Below are positions 45,151 through 53,879 of a stretch of 64,000 nucleotides of DNA, one piece after another. How positions within the stretch are numbered: position 1 is the stretch's first letter; each line of letters begins with the position of its first letter. The DNA is from Henriciella sp. GTDB lineage: Bacteria > Pseudomonadota > Alphaproteobacteria > Caulobacterales > Hyphomonadaceae. Both the position numbers and the translations under genes were made by a program. The notes beneath the pieces are model-generated. The model saw nothing but the letters and a program-made list of their open reading frames with translations. It was not told the origin of the DNA and ran no database searches. The stretch covers positions 62,001 through 126,000 of the forward strand of contig DUBH01000021.1 in NCBI GenBank assembly GCA_012960415.1, in the 5' to 3' direction.

Positions 45151-46230
45151 CTACCTAAACCGGTTCAGGACGCGGCCCGCGACATTCATGACGGGCTTGG
45201 ACATTCGGCCAAGCTTGTTTTTCACCCGGATGGCACGCCATTTCTGCACTTCCCATGAGGGGAAGAGCCTCCCCACGAGGGCGCGTTCGGCTGACCTCTG
45301 TTTGCGCTCCACCCGCAACAAATGACTGAAGGCCCTCGCCTCCAGTAGCGCCGCATTCTTCTGGTCGCGTTCGCGTTTCAACTGGCCTGACAGATACGCC
45401 TCACGCAGTTCCAGCTCTTCGATCCGGGCCGACTTCGAAGCAATGATCTCGTTATAGGCGGCTTCGCGTTCCCGCATGCTGGTTTGCAGGCTCACCTCTT
45501 CGACCTCATCGGCGCCCGGCAGCTGAGGACTGAGAATTCGCCGTTCCATATTCGTCGTGAAGGCGAACTGGTCAGCCCGCGTCTCCGGGCTTCCCGTGAA
45601 ACTCCGGTCCCGAAGCATGCCGCGGACTGTCTCGAACAGCTCATACTCAGGCGCGAGCGCCCGCTCGATCCGTGCGCGCTCTCTCGATGTCAGCTGTAGA
45701 ATAAGCTCGTCGCGGTCTCCGACATTCTCCTTCGGCACGTCGATCGGCGGCTTCCCGAGGAGCTCAGCCAGATACTTCATCGAGCTGTCGATATCCGACG
45801 TATCACCGATAAAATAGAAGGAATTCAGTATGTTCGACCGCTCTTCAGCATTGCTCGCACACATCGAGTTTCTATAGATGAAGCGGTTCGGAAACTCCGC
45901 GAACGAGACGATGTCCTGCGGCAGGTCCTTATCGCTCTTGCGGCGGAGGTGGTAGTAGGACGAAACGAGGTGATCCAGCGGGTCACGCAGAAGGGTGAAT
46001 ACCTTGTAGTCCGGATTCCCCACCAGTTCCGGCAGGGCATCTGTCAGCGCGCCCTCTTCGCCAAAAATCGACGAAGCGAAATGGCTGGTGACACAGACTT
46101 CCTCGCCTGCTCCATCACGGATCTCATTGATCCGCTGCCCCTGCTCGACCCTGTAAAGCTCGTACCAGCTTTCAATGACGCGTTTGGTGCTGGTCCCCGC
46201 AGTCTTCGGAATATGAAAGTGTACGAGCAT
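45151..46230 (-). CDS. Sulfotransferase with coiled-coil tail
   Basis: A 359-residue paralogue of the gene at 41859. The catalytic part (1-235) has HFHIPKTAGTSTKRVIESWY and LLRDPLDHLVSSYYH. It lacks the Wzt-like module and instead has a coiled coil at about 245-320 (REREAAYNEIIASKSARIEE; REAYLSGQLKRERDQKNA). A basic, possibly amphipathic end (MSKPVMNVAGRVLNRFR) could bind membrane. It is the last gene of a reverse group with two dioxygenases. The substrate is probably the locus glycan, by context. Confidence 0.82.
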   Translation of the reverse strand: MLVHFHIPKTAGTSTKRVIESWYELYRVEQGQRINEIRDGAGEEVCVTSHFASSIFGEEGALTDALPELVGNPDYKVFTLLRDPLDHLVSSYYHLRRKSDKDLPQDIVSFAEFPNRFIYRNSMCASNAEERSNILNSFYFIGDTSDIDSSMKYLAELLGKPPIDVPKENVGDRDELILQLTSRERARIERALAPEYELFETVRGMLRDRSFTGSPETRADQFAFTTNMERRILSPQLPGADEVEEVSLQTSMREREAAYNEIIASKSARIEELELREAYLSGQLKRERDQKNAALLEARAFSHLLRVERKQRSAERALVGRLFPSWEVQKWRAIRVKNKLGRMSKPVMNVAGRVLNRFR

Positions 46231-46313
46231 GGAAAACCTAGGTCAGGACAGCAAGAACAGAGAGTGCCGTGACGACGCTCATTAGCGCGAAACCCTATAC
46301 AGAGAAAACGAAA

Positions 46314-47318
46314 CTAGCCAGCCGAAGGATGCGCCAGCAGGGCATCCATGAATTCGTCCGGATTGGCGACCTTGATATTCTCCGTTCGGCACCGTTCGGG
46401 CTCCGGATCGCCTTCCCAGAGCTTCGCACCAAGATAGGTCGGCATGTTGTATTCCATGCTCAGCATCAGGCGCTCACGATTGCCGGGACGCCCGCCGCCA
46501 TGAAGGCACCGGCACGTATCGGTGAAGATGATCGTGCCAGCTGGCCCGTGATATTCGTGCAGGGCGTCATCAGGCAGAACTGTGTCCTCCTGTCGGTCCA
46601 GAACGAAGTCAGGGCGCTCGAACAGGAACTCGCAATCCCTGGCGGCCGCCGCCATGAACGGCCCGGAATTCTCGTCCACATCGGTGATGTAGAGAAACAC
46701 CTTCAGCTGCGCGCGGTCTTCCGGATCAAAGTGCAGGCGCTGCGAGGATTTTCGATGAAACTCCTCATTCTTCGCCAGCGTCACCCCAAAGCCCGTCATG
46801 ATCGGGAACATGCCGAAATAGCGGATGACCGGCGCCAGAAGCAGCGGGCTCGTCGCCAGCTTGAAGATGGCGCTGTCGGCGCCGAACGGCTTACCGGCTG
46901 ATCCCAGAAATTGAAGGCTGTCCTTTGACAGGAATTCATTGCCCGATGCGACCGCATCCTCATAGGACTTCAGGCCTTCAGCCACAGCCCCCTGCACCAG
47001 CGGGTCATGGCTGAGATTGATCGACGCGTGCGCGATGTCTTTCGGAATTTCGAACTCTGCCGTCTCAGGCGCGAGCGTTTTCTCAGCGAGGTAACGTCGC
47101 CCGAGCGCCTCGCGGCGCGCGATCTCGTCGCCTTTCATGAAGCGGGCAAGCTCATGGTACTGCTTGCGCTGCTTCATGCTGCCCTGCCTGATGACAAAGG
47201 AGCGTTCGAACACGGCGGCAGAGCGCGAAACCGCCATGAACTGCTCAGCCTTGTTCCGCCAGAAATCGCGTTCGCCAACGAGCTTGTCGACGTTCACTTC
47301 CTGCACTGTATCAGGCAT
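46314..47318 (-). CDS. 2-oxoglutarate/Fe(II) dioxygenase, PhyH-like (copy 1)
   Basis: A 334-residue non-heme iron oxygenase resembling phytanoyl-CoA dioxygenases. The iron triad appears as QRLHFDPED (His196, Asp198) and CRCLHGGGRPGNRERL (His273 with the oxoglutarate-binding Arg behind it). VFLYITDVDENSGPF is the strand between. An N-terminal helical part of about 80 residues (MKQRKQYHELARFMKGDEIA) precedes the core. It is a tandem paralogue of the next gene. A substrate on the glycan or its lipid carrier is inferred from the neighbourhood. Confidence 0.8.
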   Translation of the reverse strand: MPDTVQEVNVDKLVGERDFWRNKAEQFMAVSRSAAVFERSFVIRQGSMKQRKQYHELARFMKGDEIARREALGRRYLAEKTLAPETAEFEIPKDIAHASINLSHDPLVQGAVAEGLKSYEDAVASGNEFLSKDSLQFLGSAGKPFGADSAIFKLATSPLLLAPVIRYFGMFPIMTGFGVTLAKNEEFHRKSSQRLHFDPEDRAQLKVFLYITDVDENSGPFMAAAARDCEFLFERPDFVLDRQEDTVLPDDALHEYHGPAGTIIFTDTCRCLHGGGRPGNRERLMLSMEYNMPTYLGAKLWEGDPEPERCRTENIKVANPDEFMDALLAHPSAG

Positions 47319-47372
47319 GAGCTATCCCGCTCCCTTGAACTGCCATGTATCCGACTGGTGGTTCAGTCAGCT

Positions 47373-48422
47373 CTACACGGGCTTGGGGTGCGCCAACAAG
47401 GCCTCGGTATACTCGTTCAGATTATAATCCCTGACCTTGAGGGTCCGGCTGCGACGCTCTGGCGTCGGGTCGCCCTCCCAGAGCTTCGAATTGAGATGCG
47501 TTGGCATATTGTACTCGATGCTCAGCATGAGGCGCTTCTTGTCGCCGGGCCGCGCACCTGCGTGCAGGCAGCGGCACGTGTCGCAGAAGATCGCGGTGCC
47601 AGCCTTGCCGGTGAATGTGCGGATAGACCCTTCCCGCACAGCGCTGTCATCCTGGCGGGCCAGCCTGAAATCCGGATTATTATAGAGGACGGCGCTATCT
47701 TCTGCGGGAACGGCCATGAATGGTCCCGACGTCTCATCAACGTCCGTCACATAGATAAAGACCTTCAGCTGGGTGCGGTCTTCCGGGTCAAAGTGCAGCC
47801 GCTGTGACGAATGCGGATAGAACTCTTCATTGCGTGCGGACAGCAGGCCAAAACCGGTCATGATCGGCATCATGCCGAAATATCGGATAACCGGCGCCAG
47901 CAGGAGCGGGCTCGTCGCCAGCTTGTAGACGCCGCCGCTTGCGATGAATGGCCAACCGGCGTCACCAACAAATTCCAGGCTGTCCTTGGACAGAAGCTCT
48001 TTGCCGGAGTCGATCGCTTCCTGATAGGTATCGCGACACTCTTTCACAGCGGCCTGTACCAGCGGGTGGCGGCTGAGATCGACCGACGCAAACCCGTCTT
48101 TCTGCAGGACAACCAGCTTTGATGTCTCAGGAGCCAGAGCCTGCTCGGCCAGATATTTCTGGCCAAGCTCACGGCGCCGCTCAATTTCCGCTGCTTTAAG
48201 TTCGCGGGCCAGCATGTGATAGGTCTGACGCTGACGCATCGTCCCCTTTGTCAAAAGGTAGGAGCGGTCAATCGTAGGTGTATTCTGAAACTGCTCAGCC
48301 AGGTTCTGGGCCTCGCCTCTCCAGCGGTTGCGGTCGCTTCTCAGCGCTGCAAGCTCAGCTTCATATTCCCGGGTTGCCTCGCCGGCATCCGCACTACGAT
48401 CGTCTTGTTTGACAACTGCCAT
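47373..48422 (-). CDS. 2-oxoglutarate/Fe(II) dioxygenase, PhyH-like (copy 2)
   Basis: A 349-residue paralogue of copy 1, with the same helical front (MRQRQTYHMLARELKAAEIE), iron ligands SQRLHFDPEDRTQLKVFIY (His210, Asp212) and CRCLHAGARPGDKKRL (His287). The shared ends (IEYNMPTHLNSKLWEGDPTP) show that the pair arose by tandem duplication. It is first in the reverse group, with a 140-base divergent region to the FkbM gene. That region holds the palindrome GGGAGA-A-TCTCCC at 48449-48461. Confidence 0.8.
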   Translation of the reverse strand: MAVVKQDDRSADAGEATREYEAELAALRSDRNRWRGEAQNLAEQFQNTPTIDRSYLLTKGTMRQRQTYHMLARELKAAEIERRRELGQKYLAEQALAPETSKLVVLQKDGFASVDLSRHPLVQAAVKECRDTYQEAIDSGKELLSKDSLEFVGDAGWPFIASGGVYKLATSPLLLAPVIRYFGMMPIMTGFGLLSARNEEFYPHSSQRLHFDPEDRTQLKVFIYVTDVDETSGPFMAVPAEDSAVLYNNPDFRLARQDDSAVREGSIRTFTGKAGTAIFCDTCRCLHAGARPGDKKRLMLSIEYNMPTHLNSKLWEGDPTPERRSRTLKVRDYNLNEYTEALLAHPKPV

Positions 48423-48448
48423 GATTAATTAACTCCAACCCACTTGCC

Positions 48449-48461
48449 GGGAGAATCTCCC
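48449..48461. promoter_or_regulatory. Palindrome in divergent dioxygenase/FkbM region
   Basis: GGGAGA-A-TCTCCC is a perfect inverted repeat with a one-base centre. It lies 27 bases before the ATG of the dioxygenase at 48422 and 101 bases before the FkbM ATG at 48563. It could be an operator shared by both promoters; nothing else supports this. Confidence 0.25.
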
Positions 48462-48562
48462 ACAGCGTTAAAATGTCAACTACGTAACATCCGCACACCG
48501 CTTGCTCTGCCAGCGCAATTGCGGCTACACGGGTTCGACTTTCGACGCTTGAGGACTGCCGC

Positions 48563-49264
48563 ATGCCAATTGAGAATTCCGCCCATATCGCAGACGCGTT
48601 TGCCAGGATCGCAGAAAAGAAAATCGAGGTTGGCAGCTTGATTAATATCGGGTCCGGCCGCGGCGATGATCTGGGCTTCTACAAGTCCCATTGGCCTGAC
48701 ATGCAGACCCTGCTCATCGACATGGACCCACGCTTCCTGGAAATCTGGGAAAAGCTGGCTGCCACGCATGAAGGCACCAAATACGTTGTCTGTGGTGCCT
48801 CGTCCGAAGATGGCGAAGGCCAGTTCCTCAAATCCAACGATGTCGGCGGCGCGCTTTCAAAAGTCGCAAGCGGCGAAAATGTTCACACCACACCGCTCCG
48901 CAAGATCGACACGCTCGTCAAAGAGTTCGACATGCCTGGGCCTTACTTCATGAAGTTTGACACGCACGGAGTCGAACTCGACATCCTCGCCGGGTGCGAA
49001 GAGACGCTGAAGAATACGAGCCTCATCATGATGGAGGTTTATAACTTCAAGCTGAACTTCGTGGACCGCAAGAACCTCACCTTCGATGAGATGTCGCTCC
49101 ACATGAAGTCACTCGGCTTCCGCTGCGTGGACATGTGCGACCCGCTCTTCCGGCCAGGTGATCACGCGCTCTGGCAGATGCACCTCATCTTTATCCGGGA
49201 CGATCACCCGATCTGGGAGCGCAGCTCCTACGGTACAGGCGCGCCCGCACCTGCAGCTTCCTGA
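48563..49264 (+). CDS. FkbM-family methyltransferase
   Basis: A 233-residue SAM-dependent O-methyltransferase-like protein. Motif I is LINIGSGRGDDLGFYKSHWP, and the FkbM signature is YFMKFDTHGVELDILAG followed by the acidic MMEVYNF. AGGA precedes the ATG at 48563. FkbM enzymes often methylate sugar hydroxyls in surface glycans, which fits the locus. No coiled coil or extra domain is attached, unlike the gene at 50554. Confidence 0.8.
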   Translation: MPIENSAHIADAFARIAEKKIEVGSLINIGSGRGDDLGFYKSHWPDMQTLLIDMDPRFLEIWEKLAATHEGTKYVVCGASSEDGEGQFLKSNDVGGALSKVASGENVHTTPLRKIDTLVKEFDMPGPYFMKFDTHGVELDILAGCEETLKNTSLIMMEVYNFKLNFVDRKNLTFDEMSLHMKSLGFRCVDMCDPLFRPGDHALWQMHLIFIRDDHPIWERSSYGTGAPAPAAS

Positions 49265-49453
49265 ACCCGGGGATCGACAGACACAGCAGCCTCAGAAGAC
49301 GATCTGGCCGCAGGGTGAGCGCTGCACGTCTTGATGCGCTCACCGCTGATATTCGGTTGTCAGACTTTCGGGACTGGTGAAAACAGGTCTTGCAAGCGTG
49401 ATGATGTGCTGAGATCGACCATTCGACCAGCAGTAAATTAGCAGGAGCAGGAT

Positions 49454-50506
49454 ATGGAGTGGGCCAGACGCGCACGCCGTGCTGCAAGTTCAATGATCCG
49501 CGGACGCCGCAAGCCTGAGCCAAAGGCTGAGCGCGCGGCCGCAGACAACTGGCATGACAACCTCGATGCAGAGCAGCGCCGATTTGTCGTCGATCATACG
49601 GTCGATCCGATCCGGCCGGATATCGGGCAAGCTGGCAAGCCCCGGCCCCGTCATGCGTGCCTCGACCAGCGCCCCCGTGTGAGTGTTGTTCTGGGAACGC
49701 TCAATCGGCGCAAACTTCTCGAAAAATGCCTCGCCTCGGTGCGACGCGAGCTTGAGGGCATGGACGGCGAGATCATCGTCATTGATGGCGGCTCGGAAGA
49801 CCGCACCATCCCCTGGCTCACCAAGCAGGAGGATGTGATCACCATCCTCCAGTACAATCGCTACAAGAATGGCGAGACCTCCATGCGTCGGCGCAGCTGG
49901 GGCGGCTTCATGAATATGGGCTTTCGCGCCGCCTCGGCCGATTACATCCTGATGATTTCGGACGACTGCCTTCTAATGCCCGGCGCGATCCGCAATGGCA
50001 TCGAGCAAATCGAAGCCGCAAGGAAGGCGGGCGTGCCTGTCGGGGCCTGCGCCTTCTATTTCCGCGACTGGCCGAAGCAGAAGCGGTACTATGTCCAGCG
50101 CACCATTGGCGGCAATCTGATGCTGAACCATGGCATCTATACGCGTGAAGCGCTCGAGGCTGCCCAATACGCCAATGAAGACGACTATGTCTTCTACAAG
50201 TCGGACACCGACCTGTCGCTGAAGATCTGGGACAGCGGCTACGCCATCATCGATGCACCGCAGTCAATTTGTGAACACTATGTCGGCATAGAAGAAGAGC
50301 TTCGGGCCGGTAACACGGCGCTCATGTCCTACGACCGGTCACAGATGAAGCAGTACTGGCCAGACTTGGTGACGGATGAAGGCGTGAGGAAAATGGGAAA
50401 GATCTATCTCGACCAGCCGCCCGGTGACGAGGCCGACAAGGAGTGGACAAAGCTCTATCGACACGAAGAGCGTGTCGCCAAAAAGCGAAATCCAAACTTG
50501 AAATAG
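49454..50506 (+). CDS. Family 2 glycosyltransferase
   Basis: A 350-residue GT-A transferase. After an 70-residue basic front come SVVLGTLNRRKLLEKCLASV, IIVIDGGSEDRTIPWL and the metal-binding motif region DYILMISDDCLLMPGA. The nucleotide-sugar donor cannot be read from sequence. AGGAG precedes the ATG. The 189 bases upstream (49265-49453) contain no gene that I can see. The gene is followed after 47 bases by the large FkbM/coiled-coil gene. Confidence 0.85.
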   Translation: MEWARRARRAASSMIRGRRKPEPKAERAAADNWHDNLDAEQRRFVVDHTVDPIRPDIGQAGKPRPRHACLDQRPRVSVVLGTLNRRKLLEKCLASVRRELEGMDGEIIVIDGGSEDRTIPWLTKQEDVITILQYNRYKNGETSMRRRSWGGFMNMGFRAASADYILMISDDCLLMPGAIRNGIEQIEAARKAGVPVGACAFYFRDWPKQKRYYVQRTIGGNLMLNHGIYTREALEAAQYANEDDYVFYKSDTDLSLKIWDSGYAIIDAPQSICEHYVGIEEELRAGNTALMSYDRSQMKQYWPDLVTDEGVRKMGKIYLDQPPGDEADKEWTKLYRHEERVAKKRNPNLK

Positions 50507-50553
50507 ATATCGGATCGGGTGAACCGGTCTAATGTCCGAACTTCCGCAGACAG

Positions 50554-52773
50554 ATGGCAGGCATGGCGCAGGCACAGAACAAGAAAAAGACCGCAACGAA
50601 GAAGCCGGCAGCGAAAACGCCCGCCGCATCTGCGAACGCGGCCACTGCGGCTGACCTCAGGGCGCCTTACCTGCTGCGGGGCGAGTCGCCCGAACCGGAC
50701 CTGCTTTCACTTTTTCGCCTCCTCGCAACGCTTCGGGATGCCCAATCCCGTATCGAGCTGAGCGGCCTCATTCGCGCCAGGCTTCGCGCCCTGTTTCCGG
50801 CGGGCTCCGGCAAGACCGGCACCGCCAACCTCAAGAACGGGCTGAATTTCGACGTCGATCTCGGCGACCTTTTCGGCGCTGAATTCTACCTCGGCAACAT
50901 GAATGAGACCGACGTCCTCAATGCGCTGACTGCCACACTTCCAGAGGACGCGACGACCGTAGATATCGGTGCCAATTTCGGCCTGTTCGGCGTCCATGCC
51001 GGTCATGTCGCACAGAACGGCAAGGTCATCGCTCTTGAGCCGCTTCCATCGGCTTTCGAGCTTCTGGAAAAGAACATCAAGCAGAACGGTCTTTCAGACC
51101 GGGTTGAAGCGGTGAACGCGGCCGTCTCCCAGCGGGGCGGCAAGGCCAAATTCTTCGTGGCCACCGACGGCGCCTTCAGCGGACTTCGCGACACGGGCCG
51201 CTCGCCTGTGCTCGACACGGTGACAGTCGCAAAGGTCGCCCTCGACAAATGCGAACCGGTGCAGGCCATCGACCAGATCGACTTTCTGAAGATCGACACG
51301 GAAGGCCACGAGGCAGAGGTGCTGGCCGGTGCCCACAAGACGCTGGAACGCTGCAAATCCGCGCTCGTCATGCTCGAATACAGCCACAAGAACCTCACGG
51401 CCGAGGCGCGCGACAGCCTCCTCGCAGAGCTTGAGCCGCTCCTGAAGAACGGCTTCGAGGCGCAGCTTTACGATGGCAGCCAGAAGCTGGTGAAGCTCAA
51501 GAAGGCCAGCGACATCCCGGTAGATACGTCGGGGACCGTGTTTCTCGCCGGGGAAAACTGCGCATGGGCAAGCGACTTCTTCAATGCGCTGGAGCGAGAG
51601 GTTGAGACCGCCAGGAGCGCTTCATCGGAGAATGCGCCAGACCTGATCCTGCGTGAATTCAGCAAGATCCGAAACAAGGTTGCAGACGTCGAGCGCCTCG
51701 AAGAGGACTTTCCCTCAACCGGGAGCGCAACACCGCTCTCAAAGCGCGTGATGAACGAAGTCGGCCGTCTACGGAACGAGATCGAGCGCGCAGAAACCTA
51801 CCGGACCGCGTTACAAGGCCATTACGACAAGGCCGACACAGACAGAAAGCAGCTGCGTCTCAAATCGGACAAGCTTGGCGAAGACCTCAAGAGCTACAGG
51901 GAACGCATGGAAGCGTTCCAGAAGCTTACGGATTCGCTTCAGGAAAAGCTGGCGACCCGCGAGGAAGAACACGCTCAGAAACTCGCAGATGTCCGAGCAT
52001 CCCTTGATCGCCAGTATGAACGCGCGGAGGAGCTTAAGAAGACGCTCCTGGAGTCGATGACCGCCCGCAAGGACCTCGAAGCCAAACTGGCACAGGCAGA
52101 TGAGTTGCTGGCGACGTCCAAACAGGAAGTCATCTCGACCAAACGTCTGCTCACTCATGCCGAAGCCCGCGGAACAGACCTCGAAGCCAAACTCCAGACG
52201 GCCGTCACCGCCCGCGAATCCCTCAGCGAGCGCCTGGAGGCGTTCCGCAATCTCTCCGCCGACTTGCAGCAAAAGCTGGAAGCCGCGAAGGCTGCCCAGG
52301 ACTCGGCGCGCCGGGATTTCGATCTTCTCATCTCAAAAGAGAAGACCGCCCATGAGCAGACCCGTGCCCGGCTCGATGCTGAGCTAGCCAAAGAAAAAGC
52401 CGCGCATGAGAAAACGCACCGCGACCTGAAATATATCATTTCAGAAGAACGCAACGCCCTCAAACGCGAAAAGGCCGCTCACGAGAAGACCCACCGTGAC
52501 CTGAAGATGCTTCTCTCGCAGGAGCGCGGCGACCATAAGGAAACGCGCAAGCATCTTGAGGTCAGCCGTGAGCTGCGCGCCGGTCAACGCCGCGAACTCG
52601 ACGAAGCCGCCGCGCGGCAGGCCGCCCTTGAAGCAGAAATCACCGCGCTCGCAGACGAAAAGCAGGCGCTCCTGGCTGAGATCGATGAAAAGCGCGCCCT
52701 CGTCCGCATCCTGCAGCAGCGCGAGGCGCTGTATGAGATCGGACTCGGCAAGCACCTGCGCCGGCGCCCATAA
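50554..52773 (+). CDS. FkbM methyltransferase with long coiled coil
   Basis: A 739-residue protein. A basic, Ala/Lys-rich front (about 1-35) leads to an FkbM domain at about 100-320: VDIGANFGLFGVHAGHVAQ, VIALEPLPSAFELLEKNI and IDFLKIDTEGHEAEVLAG. From about 380 to the end almost everything is predicted coiled coil by heptad pattern (ERMEAFQKLTDSLQEKLATR). Near the end the unit EKxAHExTxxxL recurs at about residues 596, 614 and 639. The enzyme-plus-rod layout recalls WbdD, whose coiled coil sets O-antigen chain length. The likeness is architectural; WbdD uses a different methyltransferase domain. Confidence 0.83.
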   Translation: MAGMAQAQNKKKTATKKPAAKTPAASANAATAADLRAPYLLRGESPEPDLLSLFRLLATLRDAQSRIELSGLIRARLRALFPAGSGKTGTANLKNGLNFDVDLGDLFGAEFYLGNMNETDVLNALTATLPEDATTVDIGANFGLFGVHAGHVAQNGKVIALEPLPSAFELLEKNIKQNGLSDRVEAVNAAVSQRGGKAKFFVATDGAFSGLRDTGRSPVLDTVTVAKVALDKCEPVQAIDQIDFLKIDTEGHEAEVLAGAHKTLERCKSALVMLEYSHKNLTAEARDSLLAELEPLLKNGFEAQLYDGSQKLVKLKKASDIPVDTSGTVFLAGENCAWASDFFNALEREVETARSASSENAPDLILREFSKIRNKVADVERLEEDFPSTGSATPLSKRVMNEVGRLRNEIERAETYRTALQGHYDKADTDRKQLRLKSDKLGEDLKSYRERMEAFQKLTDSLQEKLATREEEHAQKLADVRASLDRQYERAEELKKTLLESMTARKDLEAKLAQADELLATSKQEVISTKRLLTHAEARGTDLEAKLQTAVTARESLSERLEAFRNLSADLQQKLEAAKAAQDSARRDFDLLISKEKTAHEQTRARLDAELAKEKAAHEKTHRDLKYIISEERNALKREKAAHEKTHRDLKMLLSQERGDHKETRKHLEVSRELRAGQRRELDEAAARQAALEAEITALADEKQALLAEIDEKRALVRILQQREALYEIGLGKHLRRRP

Positions 52774-52778
52774 ACGAC

Positions 52779-53867
52779 TTAGCTGCTTCCAGCCTCACCC
52801 GTCTTCGCATCCTTGCGGCGCTGCAGGCGCGCATGCCTGTAGCGGTCCAGCGGGCGCTCGATCGCATAGACCAGCGCCAGGCTGATCAGAATGGTCAGCA
52901 CCGTGCCAAGCAGGGCCTGTCCCTCGGCATAGATCTCACCCGCGATAATGAATGCCAGCAGGTGCGCAACATAGATCGGATACGACAGATCACCCAGCGC
53001 GCGGTCATACCGGTTGTCCTTCACCAGCGCGAAGACTGGCCCGACGCTGATGGCGATAAGTGTGAGCAAGAGGAAACGCGTAACCTCTTTGCCAAACGGG
53101 CTCGCATTAAGCGCTAGGATCACAACCACGCTCAGGACAAGCAGCACCAGTCCGAGCTTCTTTATCCATGGCGCATCAAGCCTGTGGCGCAATAGCTTCC
53201 AGGACAGCGACCCTGCCAGGAACATGAAAAGGATCGATGGGAAAAAGCGATGCGTCCACGGGTCGCTTGGCAAGGCCGTTATCGACAGCGCGATAAAAAC
53301 ACCAAGCGACAAGGCAAATCCCGCCGCGATACGCCATCCTTTTACCAGAAGAAATGGTGCCAGCGCGTAGAAATAGATCTCAAGTCCCAGCGACCAGCCC
53401 TGCGGGATCAGCAGGAACTGGTAAACCGGCACGGCCGAGTCCGTAAAATCAGTCGTCAGGCTCAGGCTCTCGCCGTCAAAGGACAGGAAAAGCGCCGCAT
53501 CCAGCAGCACGATACCGAGATTGGAGACGACGATATACGCTTTCGTCCAGAAATCTCCTGCCATGAAGACAGCGGCAAGCTCATCCATGGGCAGCGTGAA
53601 CCGGCTATGGGCGCCCGTCGCAATCCCGACGATAAGCGTCAGCAGCAAGATGGCGAAATAGGACGGGAACAGCCGTAGATAACGGTTCGTATAAAACAGC
53701 TTCAGGCGCCCGGCATACCGGTCCTGCAGAACCAGCGCCATGTAGAAACCCGAGATGATGAAAAAGGCCTCTACCGCGACGGAGCCTGAGCCCATCTGAT
53801 AGCCAAGGACACCGCCATAGTGGTCGACCACGACTGTCATCGCCAGAAGAAACCTGATGATCCCCAC
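52779..53867 (-). CDS. Acyltransferase family 3 membrane protein
   Basis: A 362-residue multi-pass protein of the OafA/NodX type, which moves acetyl or similar groups to sugars in the outer leaflet pathway. Seen are the conserved IRFLLAMTVVVDHYGG (Arg and His), EAFFIISGFYMAL, RYLRLFPSYF and LSYPIYVAHLLAF. About ten membrane helices are apparent. It lacks the C-terminal SGNH domain of full-length OafA; a separate SGNH gene is at 59498. GGAGAG precedes the GTG at 53867. Confidence 0.85.
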   Translation of the reverse strand: MGIIRFLLAMTVVVDHYGGVLGYQMGSGSVAVEAFFIISGFYMALVLQDRYAGRLKLFYTNRYLRLFPSYFAILLLTLIVGIATGAHSRFTLPMDELAAVFMAGDFWTKAYIVVSNLGIVLLDAALFLSFDGESLSLTTDFTDSAVPVYQFLLIPQGWSLGLEIYFYALAPFLLVKGWRIAAGFALSLGVFIALSITALPSDPWTHRFFPSILFMFLAGSLSWKLLRHRLDAPWIKKLGLVLLVLSVVVILALNASPFGKEVTRFLLLTLIAISVGPVFALVKDNRYDRALGDLSYPIYVAHLLAFIIAGEIYAEGQALLGTVLTILISLALVYAIERPLDRYRHARLQRRKDAKTGEAGSS

Positions 53868-53879
53868 CCCGCGTCTCTC

